From positions 60,971,268 through 61,035,267 of the forward strand of contig CM043944.1 in assembly GCA_014529385.2 (NCBI GenBank): a DNA stretch of 64,000 bases. Reading direction: 5' to 3'. Positions 45,947 through 58,206 of this stretch are shown piece after piece; position 1 is the first letter of the stretch, and the number at the start of each line of letters is the position of its first letter. Source of the DNA: Adiantum capillus-veneris (taxonomy: Eukaryota > Streptophyta > Polypodiopsida > Polypodiales > Pteridaceae). Under the pieces are notes generated by a model. The model did not search any database, was not told the origin of the DNA, and saw nothing but the letters and a program-made list of their open reading frames with translations. The translations under genes were made by a program, and so were the position numbers.

Positions 45947-45958
45947 GCTCTGATACCA
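45947..45958 (-). other. Primer-binding site, copia B
   Basis: TGGTATCAGAGC in element orientation, two bases inside the 5' LTR. Confidence 0.93.
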
Positions 45959-45960
45959 AT

Positions 45961-46152
45961 TGAAGGGGATCGGGGAGCACCACAGACGGAGAGTGAGAGA
46001 GAGAAGGAGACACACGACACACAGATATGGGTGGGGAGACACAAAAGAGTGAGCAAGCCCCCTATACACTTATGCTATGTATAAGGTATACAAGTCAGTG
46101 GGCGCCCAGACTCTGGGCGGTCGGGCAAGGCACATGCGCCTATACCCCAACA
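45961..46152 (-). repeat. 5' LTR, copia B
   Basis: 192 bp, near-identical to 42220-42410. Confidence 0.95.
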
Positions 46153-46157
46153 CGGGA

Positions 46158-48281
46158 GAGTGCAGATTAGGGGTCCAAGAACGAGAGCAAGACTTATCTT
46201 TAGCTAGATCTCATCTACAAAGATGCAAGGAGCCTGCTTCCTTTAGATCGGTAGACTACACAGCATAACAACTGCTTTCTCACCAACCAACCACATGCCA
46301 GTGTGGCATACCTTTTTCTATCGATGTTTTAACTTTTTGGTGCCCATCCACTATCTCCCTTATCTTCCTCTTCATCGCATGAGCAGTTTGCTTCATCTAT
46401 CACTCTTTCTCACTCTATCTATCTCTCTTTCTCGTCTCTTATGAAATCTATATAGCTCATTTTCGGGGACCATACTGACAAAATCTACACCACTTTTGCG
46501 AGTGATATCTCACATAGAATCTTCACAAGTTTAGGGCTTATTGTGTATAGTGAAAGCAGGAAGCATTTGGTAAGACATACATACATTTTTGGTAAGACAT
46601 ACATACATTTGGCTGACGATTAAAAGTTCCCTCACTACTTGTCATATCAGCTGGTCAAGGAACAATGTATACAAACCAAATTTTTCTTTAATTATTCTTT
46701 GAGATATTATCCACACAATATCTAAGAGCATATGTTACCTCTACATAATGAGATATTTAAACGCTTAAATTATAACTATAACCTCTGTGACATGCTAGGT
46801 ATCTGTCACTGAGATGTATTTTCATTAACCTTAACTCTTTTGCGCATGGTCAAGATGTATCAGGCCTAAGTATTCTAACAACGATAACCATATGCGAACT
46901 CTAAGTAGATACACTTCTCTTTACCAAAACTTAAAGTGACTTCTATCCCAATAACACAAATACAGATCCAACTATGTAAGCAACTATATACTGTAAATGA
47001 GAACCTTACTCTATCATCACTATTTGCATTTTACGCCCTTAATTATGTACTGTAAGATTATACCCATTAGCAGTGATGTGATGGAGCTAGATTTTCAAAT
47101 TGATTGCTCTATTTTATCCTTACCGTTCCATCATATGGTCTAATGGTAGTGCCATTTTTGTTACATATTACTTGATATAATTTCATTTATTTGCTTTTGT
47201 ATGACATCCATGTGATTGTTTCTAATACTCCTCTGTAGATGATTAAGGTAAACCGTGATGAATATAAGGTCATATAGTTGGAATGAATTTTTATTTTTAT
47301 TTTTATTTTTATTTTTAAATTTTATTTTGAAAATAGTTTAAACAAAAGACCCATGATTAGTTTCTTAATTGGAACTACTATTTGACATTCGTATTGTTAT
47401 TACACAAACATTAATCACTACTGACTCCCATCCCTACATTGTAAACAACTCTCATTACAAACTTTTCAAATGTTCATACAATTAGTGTGTGCTTCAATTA
47501 GTTTTACAATTGATAAGAAGTCATTTTTACTGCTTTGTGTTTCAGAATTACTATTGTAAATAAAGCTCCATGCAATGGTTTCACATCAGAGAACCTCTGG
47601 GTATAAATTTTTACACACACCCTTGGTCACATGACCCAGCACACCCGTTGAGACATTGTACATTGTCATGGCAAGGATCTTATGGGTTGAACTCAATTGG
47701 AATGGCAAAATTTTTACACATGTTAGAGATCCTATGTGTGAAGAGGGCAAGACTCTCCGCTCCACAGTTATGAACACTTATGGTTATGGACATGTGTCTT
47801 AGAGGGCCTACACCTTGTGAGGCAGGCCTCTCCGCTTTGCAATATTGTTATAGAAATTTATGGATGTCGATACATGTGTACTAGAGTGCCTACGCCTGGT
47901 ACGGTAGGACTCTATGTGGTTACATTATATGTGGAACTCGCCCACCACATTTGGTATGGATTGACATGAAAGGATATGATGGATTGGTATGACAACGTGG
48001 AAGGGTGACAGATGGTGGTCTATTTGGAACAACATTTCTAACCAATGTTGCAATGTGCACCTAATTCACATTTACTTCATTTTATGCACTCCCATCACAC
48101 CATACACATGTTACACAATTTTGCACTTTTAAATTGCTTTCTACTAATCATTGCTACTCTTTTGGCTTTTAGCTACTCATTATGCTATTCAGGCACGTAC
48201 CCAACATCTTGTACCTCGCACTCGACTCCACCACTTATGTACCTCGCAACTGAGGGCAGTTGCTTTTTCAACCCTGGAGTA
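46158..48281. other. AT-rich stretch, nothing recognised
   Basis: Would be the 3' interior of element C. No motif-bearing frame. Confidence 0.4.
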
Positions 48282-48675
48282 TGTTATGAATATGGGATCT
48301 GTACATTTATTACTCAAGTGCTCATTGGATCTATGGTCATTTGTGTGGGCCAGCCAATGTGTATTCATTTTTGAAAGCATTGAAGAATCTATAAATGAAA
48401 TACATGCAAGAGGAAAATGCTCACTCTTGCACGGGGGGAGTGCTTGTGTCTTCTTCTCTTCTCTCATCTCTTCTCTCTCACCATGTAGGCGTAGCACTCT
48501 GCTCTAGGAGGTGTGCCTGCACGGATTCGCTTGCACTTTCCCACTCTCTATCTCTTTCTACACGCTTAAAGATTGATTATGATTCGTGTCCACGTATACA
48601 GCTTTTGTCGCTTAATGGCTTGCAATATGTTGTTTTCACTATTTTGCAGGGCTCGTTACGCTTCTGTTTGTAGCA
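48282..48675 (+). repeat. 3' LTR, family C
   Basis: 394 bp, followed by TTTTT. No convincing polypurine tract precedes it. Confidence 0.7.
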
Positions 48676-49559
48676 TTTTTACTAGTGACACATCAATAGA
48701 GTACCTTGTTTGGCCTTTTAACATGGTTGGTTTATCCTCATTGAGCTCAATTTCAAGCTCCTCTCCAACACTTTTATTTTGATACAAGAGTCTAGGTCCA
48801 TGAGATCATCATGATTGGGTAATCTTTCACATCCAAGACCTTGATAATATTATTTGCTTAGCTTCCCATCTCTAAGGTGAATTGATTCTCTTTAGTGATC
48901 ATTTTCATCCTCCTCTATGATGATAATCCCTTTGCAACATATTAAAGGTTAATTCATATAAGAGGGATTATATTCCTCATCGAATGAGCTTCTTTTCATT
49001 GGTACTTTTTTCCTCTTCCCTCGTGGAAAGTCTTTATGATCTCCATCATCATATTTTCTGTGACTTATGTCATCACTTTGACTATTGTGTTCACTTCTGC
49101 TATCATATCTATGATCACCACTACTTCCGTGTTGTGCCTCTTCTTTCAACGTAGGCTCATGCTCAAGTTCCTTTTGCATATCTTTAATTCTCACATCCCT
49201 TTCATAAGGGACAAAAAGGCAGGGAAGGTTGAATCTCAATGCTTGAGTTTGTGTTTACTTGATTAGTATAATGGCGTTTCTGACATTGTTCTCCTTATCT
49301 ACAATCTTGTTTGAAGGGGGAAGAACATCAAGAATGCTCATGAGGAAACTTTTAAATGAGTAATTATGAGGCTCGGTCAATTCTCTTTGAGGCTTTTGGC
49401 ATGGCAGTGCTATGGTGGGTGAACCAATGTAGCACTCATGGTTGTTCTTGCACGATAGAAATATATAATTAGGTCGATTAGAAGGAAATATCAATACACA
49501 ATGTAGGAAAGATAACTTGCTTGATTGGACCTTGTGCCAAAAATATCTCTAATGAAGAA
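48676..49559. other. Stretch with an unidentified lysine/aspartate-rich frame
   Basis: A 96-codon minus-strand frame (48949-49239) rich in Asp, Lys and Ser (HRKYDDGDHKDFPRGKRKK) may be a retroelement relic. I cannot assign it. Confidence 0.3.
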
Positions 49560-50182
49560 TTCCTCGAGTTCTTCTCTTACACAATCAATAAGGACACCAA
49601 AGTTGTAAATGAGGGAATGTTCTCTCAAAGATGGATACCAGTCTTAAACTGTTTGTATTCTAGACCCAAAATCTTGTAGACATACTTCAACCTTATTATC
49701 ATCATCAACTATAACACCAATTGACGCAAGGCAGTCACATTTTTTCTTTACATTTAGCGAATAGTCATTGATAGACATATTTTTATTCTACATTGTATTT
49801 AGCTATGTCGTCAATTGCAGCTTCCTTGCTTTTGTGTTGGTCACATCCAAACAAGAGGGTGTCACAAGCCTCCTTAGGGGTGTATGCATCTTGTATGTGC
49901 CCAATCATAGTATCGTGCACACTCACAAAAATCTAACATGACCTTTCAAGCTTCCTGGCTCCAAGCTTTAAACACCTTTATTTGTGCAACAGTTGCACCT
50001 TCCTCTGGTAATGTTGGTGTTATCTCATTCTCTCCACCAATGTACTCCCAATAACCTTTATTCATAAGGAAATTGCTCATTCTAAACTTCCAAGTAGGAA
50101 AGATGTTCTTGTCCAGCTTCTTGCTGAAAAATCTAGTTAAGTCCATTATTGTTGGGACGACATGTTTTCCACGCTTCACCAA
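49560..50182 (-). pseudogene. Decayed copia gag (family F)
   Basis: The minus strand encodes NIFPTWKFRMSNFLMNKGYW and EEGATVAQIKVFKAWSQ. After a stop and a frame change it continues with VHDTMIGHIQDAYTPKEACD, and later with LGLEYKQFKTGIH and ENIPSFTTLVSLLIV. This is the UBN2-type gag core of a Ty1/copia element. Several stops and frameshifts make it a relic. Its upstream leader runs to 50549, where the gypsy E LTR begins. Its PBS lies on the other side of gypsy E. Confidence 0.75.
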
Positions 50183-50549
50183 GTCTTTGAGCAGCTTATT
50201 AAAATTGGTCAGGCATCACCGATAACCACAATATACATCTGTTTCACAATCCTAAATATTATTTGTGAACACTGCAACCAAAAAATCTTTCTACACCACC
50301 AAAATGTAGATTTGTAAAATCTTGAACCTTAGCGTTTTTGCATGCAAATACACTCTAACTCCAAAACGAGGACCGAAACGCGCCCGAAATGGAAATTTGC
50401 CCCGAGATTGTGCACAACCCCAAGACACACAATATTTAAAAATAAGCATCTCGATCAAAGATTGTTTGACAATGGCTCTCGAGAATCCTAAGGCTCCTTC
50501 TTTTGCAGCTCCCTCGATGCTCCAAGCTCCTTAGACACAATCAAGCTCT

Positions 50550-50721
50550 TGTAAGAAACTAGGCAACTAGGCTCTATTGGATCCTCCTCCCAACCTCCCT
50601 TTATAGGTGGGCTCCTAGCTCCTTGCCCTAGACGGATCCCCTGTCCACACTGCCTAGCCCGGCCCTTGGCCGTAGTCCTTGCCTAGCCTAGTTCTTAGGG
50701 TACAGGACCCGTGTCCTGACA
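50550..50721 (-). repeat. 3' LTR, gypsy E
   Basis: 172 bp, TGTCAGGACACGG at its start and TTTCTTACA at its end in element orientation. Confidence 0.93.
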
Positions 50722-50734
50722 TTACTTCCCCCTT

Positions 50735-53700
50735 AAGGAAGAGTTTTCGTCCTCGAAAACACAAGTAGTAACATCTTCTTTATGACCGATAATTGGTGCA
50801 GTGAGGAGGTTCAATGAAACCAAGATGAATATCTTGATTTTCAACCTTGTTGTCCATTTGCAACCACTTGGGTCTAAATGGTAACTCCATTTATAACTCA
50901 CTTGAGTGTTGTAAAGGAGTAACCACAACTAAGAGTCACTTGGGTTTAAATGGTAACTCCATTTATAACTCACTTGAGTACTGTAAAGGAGTAACCACAA
51001 CTAAGAGTTGTCCAAAGGCATAACCAGTTTTCAGATCTTCTGAAGGTACTGGAATAATGCAAGGAAACCTTGTCATAACTTTCCATGCAGTTGTGAGCCA
51101 GATTTCCTACTCGCCCGAGTATCTTGAACAGTCCGTTACATGTTCATCCCTAATGAAGGTTACTTGCCAACATGCTCTGTCAGCACACCTGGTAAGTCCT
51201 TGACATATGAAAGTATTGACACAATCTCCAACCCCACCACAAGAGGTGTTCAAAGTCGAAAATCGTACTTAAGCAAATTCTAGAATAGGAAGAAAATCAT
51301 CTATTTAGAAATGCGTTGTGTTAACGTATGCTCTTAGCAGATCCTTTAGCACAAGATTACTCTTTGTAATCTGCCTATTCCCTTGGATAACTGATAGTAC
51401 TAAGGTGTGTTTTCCTCACGGTTTACAGACAGTCGTCCCAGATGACTGGTAAACGGGAAATCACAGTAGTGTTTAACATTCGTGAAGAATCAACAACTTT
51501 GAAAAAATCCACAAACACCCAAACCGAGCCATGACCTCTATTGGTGATTTATAGACTCAAAGGTAATCTCATAGAGATAGTGCACGTAAAGTGCAAAATG
51601 CTTCATAAGCAACAACTTGAGGAATATGCATGTCGTTCCAAATCAGCCTTTGCTAAACACTAGGGCCCATAACACCTCGTGTGCATGCATTTAGCAAGAA
51701 ACAGATCCGAACCTGTATTTCCATAGTAATTCTTGCCAATACTTATGGCAAATGTGATGCGCCTAGCACACATTAACAGGAATGTAAATAGTTCTGAAAA
51801 GAAACTAAATACTTTCATTTGCAATCTTTTGCAAGCTTTGCTTAAACGTCTGAACTATAATAGAAAGTGAAACAGTGATCACTTCTAGATACAAACAATG
51901 AAACTTTTTCATTAACAGCTTATAGCCTTTCTATATGTATAAACAACCATCTGTAATGTTGTTTAGCAGTACTTGTATCTTAACAAGTCATTCTAAGTAT
52001 CCGACAATTTCTGGCCACGAAATTGCTCCTGATATGCCGTGCTAAAAATGGTCTAGAAAACAGATGTGACCTGCACCTAGGGACTTTGTCGTGACACATA
52101 ATTGACATAATGGCGCCAGTGTCAGTCCAGAGACTCATATTCTCCACCTGTGGAATATGTCTCATATAAGGATGTGTGAAAAGGAACATCCTTCAAGTAC
52201 AAGACGTACTTGTGTGTGGAAGCAACTTCAGACACTCTACGACGGGAATGAGAGGGACCCTCATTAGCCTTGCTCCACACTGGCTAAACCGAACTCCTTG
52301 AGTTCCTAGACCATGTCGTATCCCATGTGACAACATGTGCCAAATTGAACCCTATAAGTAGGTTCGTAACAGCATAAGACAGAAAGATAGATTGGACACT
52401 TGGCCCAAAATACTGTATGTTGACATGCCCCTGGCATGGCTCTAGAATATTCAAGCGTATTTATACGTCTTGAAAAACCAAGCAAAGCATACTAAAAATG
52501 GAATAACACCAAATCAATAGATGCGTACCTGGAGATTTGAACATAATGTTCACTTACCCATATTCGAATGGAGAGGAGCACGTCCCCTACCTGAAAAACA
52601 AACAGTATTGCATTGGGAACCTTATTTGTTGCCGTTGCAACCTAAGCCCGTGAATTAGAATCTACGTAGTCAAATCCCTTGATAAGACTTCTTTGTAGAA
52701 ACTGCTCAACTAGGAGATGACGGTGACCATCATAGTTAACCGTGTACAGGTTGATTGGAATCAACTTGAAAGTGTGTTCATCTGCTACCACTTGGTAGTT
52801 TGCGGAATTCTTTCCTTGAAAGTATAACCAGGAGAAATCAACTGTGATCCTCAATGCAGATCAAATTGTGATCCTTAATGCCTATGGGGTGATGTAGCAA
52901 TCACCCACCAGGTCTTACCCCAAACAATATGTCCGTAGACACTCCGTAGTGCTATAGAGAGAGCAGGACATCCACACAAGTGAACTACCTAGCTCTTGTG
53001 GACAGCCATACTGTCTCAACTGATTGCTGCATCTATACTTCCTTGTAGAGATCAGCTACTGTGACTTGAAGATTTATCAAAAACTCAACTTGAGTGTCGC
53101 ACTGAAAACATGTAGTGCAAAAATGACACTGTAAACATCCATAATGACAAGACTCTTGCTTTTCCATTAACGGCGATGTATACTTCCCTGGATAGATCTG
53201 TTCAATCTTGAAAACAATCACCCAAGGAATGCCAATAGTTGGGTCTTACTCTTGTCATGAAATCGGCTCTTAGCCTGTTTGGCTCATAGCCCTTAGGCAA
53301 AATAGTGTTCAATCGACGAACCGATGAAGACTAATTTGAGTAGCATCTTAGCCACGTGCTAGCTGTGAGTGAGAGCACCTTGGCCCAAGCTGGCTCACGA
53401 GCAGAATATGTATGAAAAGCTTCTTAGAAGAGTTTCGTTATTCGTGAAAGAAATAAGAAGAAGAGAGAAAAGAAGAGCATGCTGGGCTGAGGAACTTTTC
53501 GTAAATTTGTAGAGTGCATGCCCAGAATGTGTGCTCTTAGACATCTTATGCCTGAATTGCAGCTTATCCTATAAGCATTCCACAATCTGTCTGTATGACG
53601 CTCTCATCGAGAGAGGCAATAGAAAACACAAGTTGAATATTGACCATCTATCGTGTAGGGTCGTGACTGTATGGGGATGACTTGAAAGGGGCACCTTGTT

Positions 53701-54757
53701 GGTGAATATAGACGAAATTGTAGGTTCTTTGTAGTATTGTTGAGTGGTGATAGCAACCAACAATCCAGCCATACTCTGTCCTTGACAGAGTTGCTGAGTG
53801 TGTTAGCAGAAGCGTAATGCATGAAGTGGCAGAATTGAATTCACGTCACTAGCAGAGAACCAAAACTGTAGTATCCTACACAATTGAAACTGGTAGGGAT
53901 GCTGTGAGCTGAGATCCCCTATTTTGCCAGTTCCCTGAAGTCGTGCTTCCTATAATATTGCCAAAGCACTTTGCTTTGCACAATGACAGTAATTGCCAAG
54001 TGAAGTGAAAACAAAAAAACTTAAACTTGGCTAACCTGGTCGTTGCTGCTGTAACCAGTTGTCATGAAAGTTGGGAGAAAAACTCATTCCAAAACCGCCC
54101 ATAGCCATATCTGCACAGACGCCCTCGTATGTCCTATACACTCGTTTGGTACATAAGGCCATAACTTGCAAAATTAAATCCACCTGCAAACACCTTGACT
54201 ATTCCTTCCCCATTGTGTATGCTCATAGCATATGCCAAACGTGGGAGTCTCAATGCAAGATACCTAACTTGAAGCCTTTCTGATAGCCAACTGAGGCGGT
54301 TGTTGACAGGCAGAGAGCATGACAAAAAGAATCGACCTTGTCGAGGAATTTCAACTGAAATGAGCTAAGAGTGTGTGACAAGCATCCTTTGGCAACGGCT
54401 AGAAATAGCGACAAGGAGTCGGCCATGCCGAACAACATGCCTCTTGCATCAAGTCAAGCAGTAGGATGTGCTAATCTCCTTGAGATTACAAAACATGGCA
54501 GATTGGCTATAATTTTGCATCAAAAGACAACCACTTGTGAAACCGTGCTGCGGAGCAAGGCGGTTGGTACTTAAGCCTTGCTTGATTCCAATATTTAAAC
54601 CAATCAAATTTTGGTGCTTACGGTAATTGTCACAAGCCGTGCTTGTGCTTTGCCGTTGTAAAGGGTACGCATGTTTGGTGCATGACATAGCGATGCGATA
54701 TGTTCCAAAAGCTTTACCAAAACAAATGCAAAAGAGTTTGCATCCCGTATTACTAAC
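50735..54757 (-). other. 3' part of gypsy E without recognisable coding
   Basis: Integrase is expected here but no HHCC or DDE pattern was recognised in any frame. It is either deeply decayed or replaced. Confidence 0.45.
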
Positions 54758-57070
54758 TTATACTGACCTGACTTGCCGGCTTCTTGAACTTGCATGAGTA
54801 AATGCAAGGAAATCTCGGCTTGCAGTTGGACTTCTCGGCTTCTTCCGCTGCGGTACTCCTTTAGAGCGTTTTGGCTGCTTCCATAAATGCCCATCCTTCA
54901 GAAAATAGTCGTAAGCTTTCTTCTTGATCTTTTTGTACTCTTGATCCATCCACCCTTCATGCTTAGTAAGAGTGCTAAGGTAGCGACCAATCAAAAGCCA
55001 TTCTCCTTCATAGAACTCTTCAGAAAATACCTCAAAATAATGAGCAATATTTCCACAATTTGCATGCAGATAAGAAGACGAATAGAACTTCAAGCCAACA
55101 TCATCACTTGTGGTCAGCATCTCTTCTTCATCTTCTAATCTAGCTCTTGATAACATATCTGCAACAGGATTATCTCTACCTGCAATATGACAAAATTTAG
55201 GATTAAGAGACTTAATATAGGCTATCCATCGTAGCATAGCAATATCCGGAGTAGACAAAATTTGCAATCATCCCTATCAGTGGCAAGCAATCTGTCTCTA
55301 CCATGACAGAAGTTCCAATAAAGTATTCTTTATCAGACCTTAGAGCAGTAGCAACACCCCAAAGTTCTCTCTTAACCTGTGGGTAGCCTCTTTGGCGAGC
55401 ATTGAGCACTTTTGCTCCAAATCGAACCGCATACCTGTTACCTTCTTCATCATCTTGACCTATAGCCCATCCAATACCTCTCGGGCTAGTGTCAACTGTT
55501 AAAATTACTAGCCTTCTGCATTTGTAGTCGACTTTCCTCAGGGTCAGGGCCTCAAGAAGCATCTTCTTTAATTTCCTGATAGCCTGTGTATGAACTTCTT
55601 CCCAAACAAATCTTTTACCTTTTCTCAGCAGTTGATTTTGCAACATGAGCAAAATGTGGCAGCCAAATAAGATAGAAAACACATGCACCCAGAAATCGAC
55701 AAACTTCAGTAACTGAAGAGCACGTTTCCTTCATCTTTTGAATAACTTCAAATTTAGCCGGACTTGGCCTTCTACCTTCTGGACTGCACATGTGCCCTAC
55801 AATTAGAACCTCTTTGGCACCAAAAGTTGATTTTTGCCCTGAAAGTGTTAAGTTAACTTCTTCGAGCCTGGATAAAATAGCATCACAGTCAGCAATATGT
55901 TTAGCAACAAACTGTCGGCACCCCCTCTGATTTTTTACCTCATCTTTTGAGCTTTCCTCACAGCCCTTAATCGGTAGATCATCAATGAAAGGCATAGTAA
56001 CATGTGGGATAAAGTCCCTTAATACCTTATTCATGCCATTCATCATATGAGCTACAGAATTAGTAGCACCCTGTGGCAGAGTGCACATCCTTACCAATCC
56101 AAGAGGTGTACGCATCATAGTAAGATCCCTGCTCTCCAATGCTAACTGAAATTGATCATATCCAGAATAAAGATCACCCGTAGAATAAATTGATCTACCT
56201 GCAAAAGCCTCAGCAAATTCATCCACAATTGGGCCGGTACCCACATTGCGGATTGTTACCTTATTAAGAGGCTGCATATCCTGTATGAACCTTAAAGTAC
56301 CATTTTTCTTTGGAACAATGAACCATCGGTTAGAGTATGGCGCACATGATGGTTCCAAGATTCCCATTTGTATCTTCTCATTAAGCAAATTGATAAGCTT
56401 TGGCAATAGGAACTGGAATAGGACGTACGCTCCATGGCATGTGAGGAACAGTGAATATAACCATAGGTGCAACAACACTTGGATCCACACACCCAATCTC
56501 ACTTGGCTCAAAGGAAAAAGCTTTACCGTGTTTTTCGAGCATACCTTAAAAACACTTGATTTCCTCTTCGTTGAGAAAACCATCTTCTCCCACCTTCAGC
56601 TGCTGCAATGTCTCTTTAGTAAACTTGTGCCCAATGTTCTTAGGATTTCTGAGCATAGGCTGTCGAGAAGCTTCTTTAATTACTTCATCACTTCCCTCTG
56701 GTAGAGGTGTAGCCACAGGTCTCACTTTCTTTGCAACTGTCTTATACTTCGTCTCTACCTGTGCTTCAACTTCTTTATCCAAGTCATCCTCAATATGCAT
56801 AAGTGCCTCGTATATGTCCAGCTCTTTGTACATGTCCATTGAGTGCACTTTAACAACTTCAGTTCCACTTTCTAACCTGTTCTGCTTGATATCCTCAAGC
56901 TCTGACATAGTATCAACATAAGAGATCTCTTCAAAGATTCCTGAAATCACAGCATCCGGTTCTAGCACATCACATCCCTGCAAGTCACTTTGAATGCTTG
57001 AAACATATTGTTTCTCCCACTTGGTTAAATCATTAAATTTCCTGTAAGATACTGAACCCTCAGATGTCAA
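54758..57070 (-). pseudogene. Gypsy E reverse transcriptase and RNase H
   Basis: A pre-RT segment (57070-56546) leads into RT (56583-55615): KMGIL-type block QMGILEPSCAPYSNRW, FIQDMQPLNKVTIRN, GDLYSGYDQFQLALESRD, LPQGATNSVAHMM, catalytic FIDDLPIKG, LSGQKSTFG and RFLGACVFYLIW. RNase H follows (55688-55212): VDTSPRGIGW, QVKRELWG, ETDCLPLIGM, then WIAYIKSLNP...DNPVADMLSRAR (55267 onward). An integrase-proximal YDYFLKDGHLWKQ is the last recognisable piece. At least three frame changes separate these parts. The Phe in FIDD in place of Tyr is natural in this lineage as far as I know. Confidence 0.88.
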
Positions 57071-57141
57071 CCCTAGAAATCCTAAAGAGAAGGTTTCTCT
57101 TTGCGAGAACTTCTCCTCACTTGCACCACCATAGTCCCGCT

Positions 57142-57932
57142 TTATAGTGGCACCCCAAGAAAATCCTGAGCAAATCTTTGTTCTTTAAACTCCTTACATA
57201 TCTTTGGCATTGGACGATCGCGTAAACTGTCTTTGTTTCTAGCATGATCAACACATACAGTTAGAAATTGAACCGCTTTCTTACCATCTCGGCTTCGAAC
57301 CCTGGCATAGGCCGAGCCATCATCCAGCACCTTAGTTTCCATCCGCACAGCCGTAATGTATGGTTGTCCTAGAATCAACGGGTAGGAGGAATGCTCCTGT
57401 ATAAAAAAGTTTTGCTCATCTCACAGACATCCCCAATAGTTACCTTAACATTTACGCATGCACCGTAAAGATCTCCAGGAAGCATGTTGGCAACTCGAAT
57501 CCGCCACCCGTGATCTACATCAATAGGTCACTTCCCCTTTTGGTGCAAATTCTTTGCCATGAGATTGATTTCTGACCCATGGTCTATGATGGCTAAGACC
57601 GGCTCCTCAATGTCGCCAAGTTTTACCACTGTTTCTATTGTTGCTCTTGCCCAATGAGTCCTCGAAAAGTGACTCTTGGGTATAACTTCTTCATCTTCAC
57701 CGTCATTAAAATGCATGTTTCTTACCTCAGGTATAATCGGGCTGGGAACCACCACAGGCTTTGGCTCTTCTTCTTCAAGATCTGCTAAGTACTCTTCATA
57801 GTCTTCCAAAATTGCTTCAATGTGACGAACCACTTGGCTTTTAACTGGATCTGACTCTTGATCACTTGGTACTTGCCGCTTTCTTTTTATAATGTCGATG
57901 CTCTTCATGGAACTCGCACTTAGCAATTCCAA
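57142..57932 (-). pseudogene. Gypsy E aspartic protease
   Basis: PVLAIIDHGSEINLMAK (active-site D-H-G-S) at the end of the frame 57932-57528, and the second-lobe motif MILGQPYITAVRMET at 57378. A frameshift lies between them. The Asp-x-Gly is intact. DHG rather than DTG/DSG is unusual but fits related gypsy proteases. Confidence 0.75.
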
Positions 57933-58206
57933 GAATATCCCCCAAGGTGAGCTCCACTTTACTATTTAGGATACGTTCTTCAAATCTGTAGCCAGTTCAA
58001 TATCAGACTTGAGTTTATACGAGGGCCCTTTCAGCTTACCTTGCTTCTTGTCCTTTGGAGCCTTTTCCATAACCACCTCCGGAGTAGGTTTAGGAGCTGG
58101 CACTTCTTCTTTCTTATTGTTGGATCTCGTCTTCCTTTTTTACATCCCAGCCACCTCTTCATCTCTTTTCCGCTTCTCTTCCACCATAGCTTCATTGGCT
58201 TGAGCT

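Larger units (their letters stand above)
42220..46152 (-). mobile_element. Non-autonomous Ty1/copia element, family B
   Basis: A 3933-bp element on the minus strand with 5' LTR 45961-46152 (192 bp), PBS 45947-45958, leader, shortened gag, damaged protease, RT-derived frame, polypurine tract 42411-42421 and 3' LTR 42220-42410 (191 bp). Target duplication CGGGA at 42215-42219 and 46153-46157 is exact. The LTRs differ by one substitution and one single-base indel, so the insertion is very recent. No integrase or RT catalytic core is found. LTR ends, PBS spacing, polypurine tract and LTR length match family A, pointing to a related helper. Confidence 0.95.
36018..48675 (+). mobile_element. Old LTR element, family C, filled with later insertions
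   Basis: LTR-like repeats 36018-36427 and 48282-48675 run in the same direction, both starting TGTTATG.ATATGGGATCT and ending TTGTAGCA, at roughly 85-90% identity by eye. TGGTATCAGAGC follows the first at 36429, and TTTTT flanks both outer ends. The interior of 11.9 kb shows no recognisable gag or pol of its own. It contains a GC-rich gene-like island, an inverted-repeat transposon, SINE-like repeats and copia B. The TTTTT duplication is low in complexity, so two independent insertions are not excluded. Confidence 0.55.

Noticed and set aside
48282-48675. Reading this as an independent solo LTR
   Set aside because: Its own flanks (GAGTA and TTTTT) do not match, whereas TTTTT matches the outer flank of the LTR at 36018. 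The call remains tentative.
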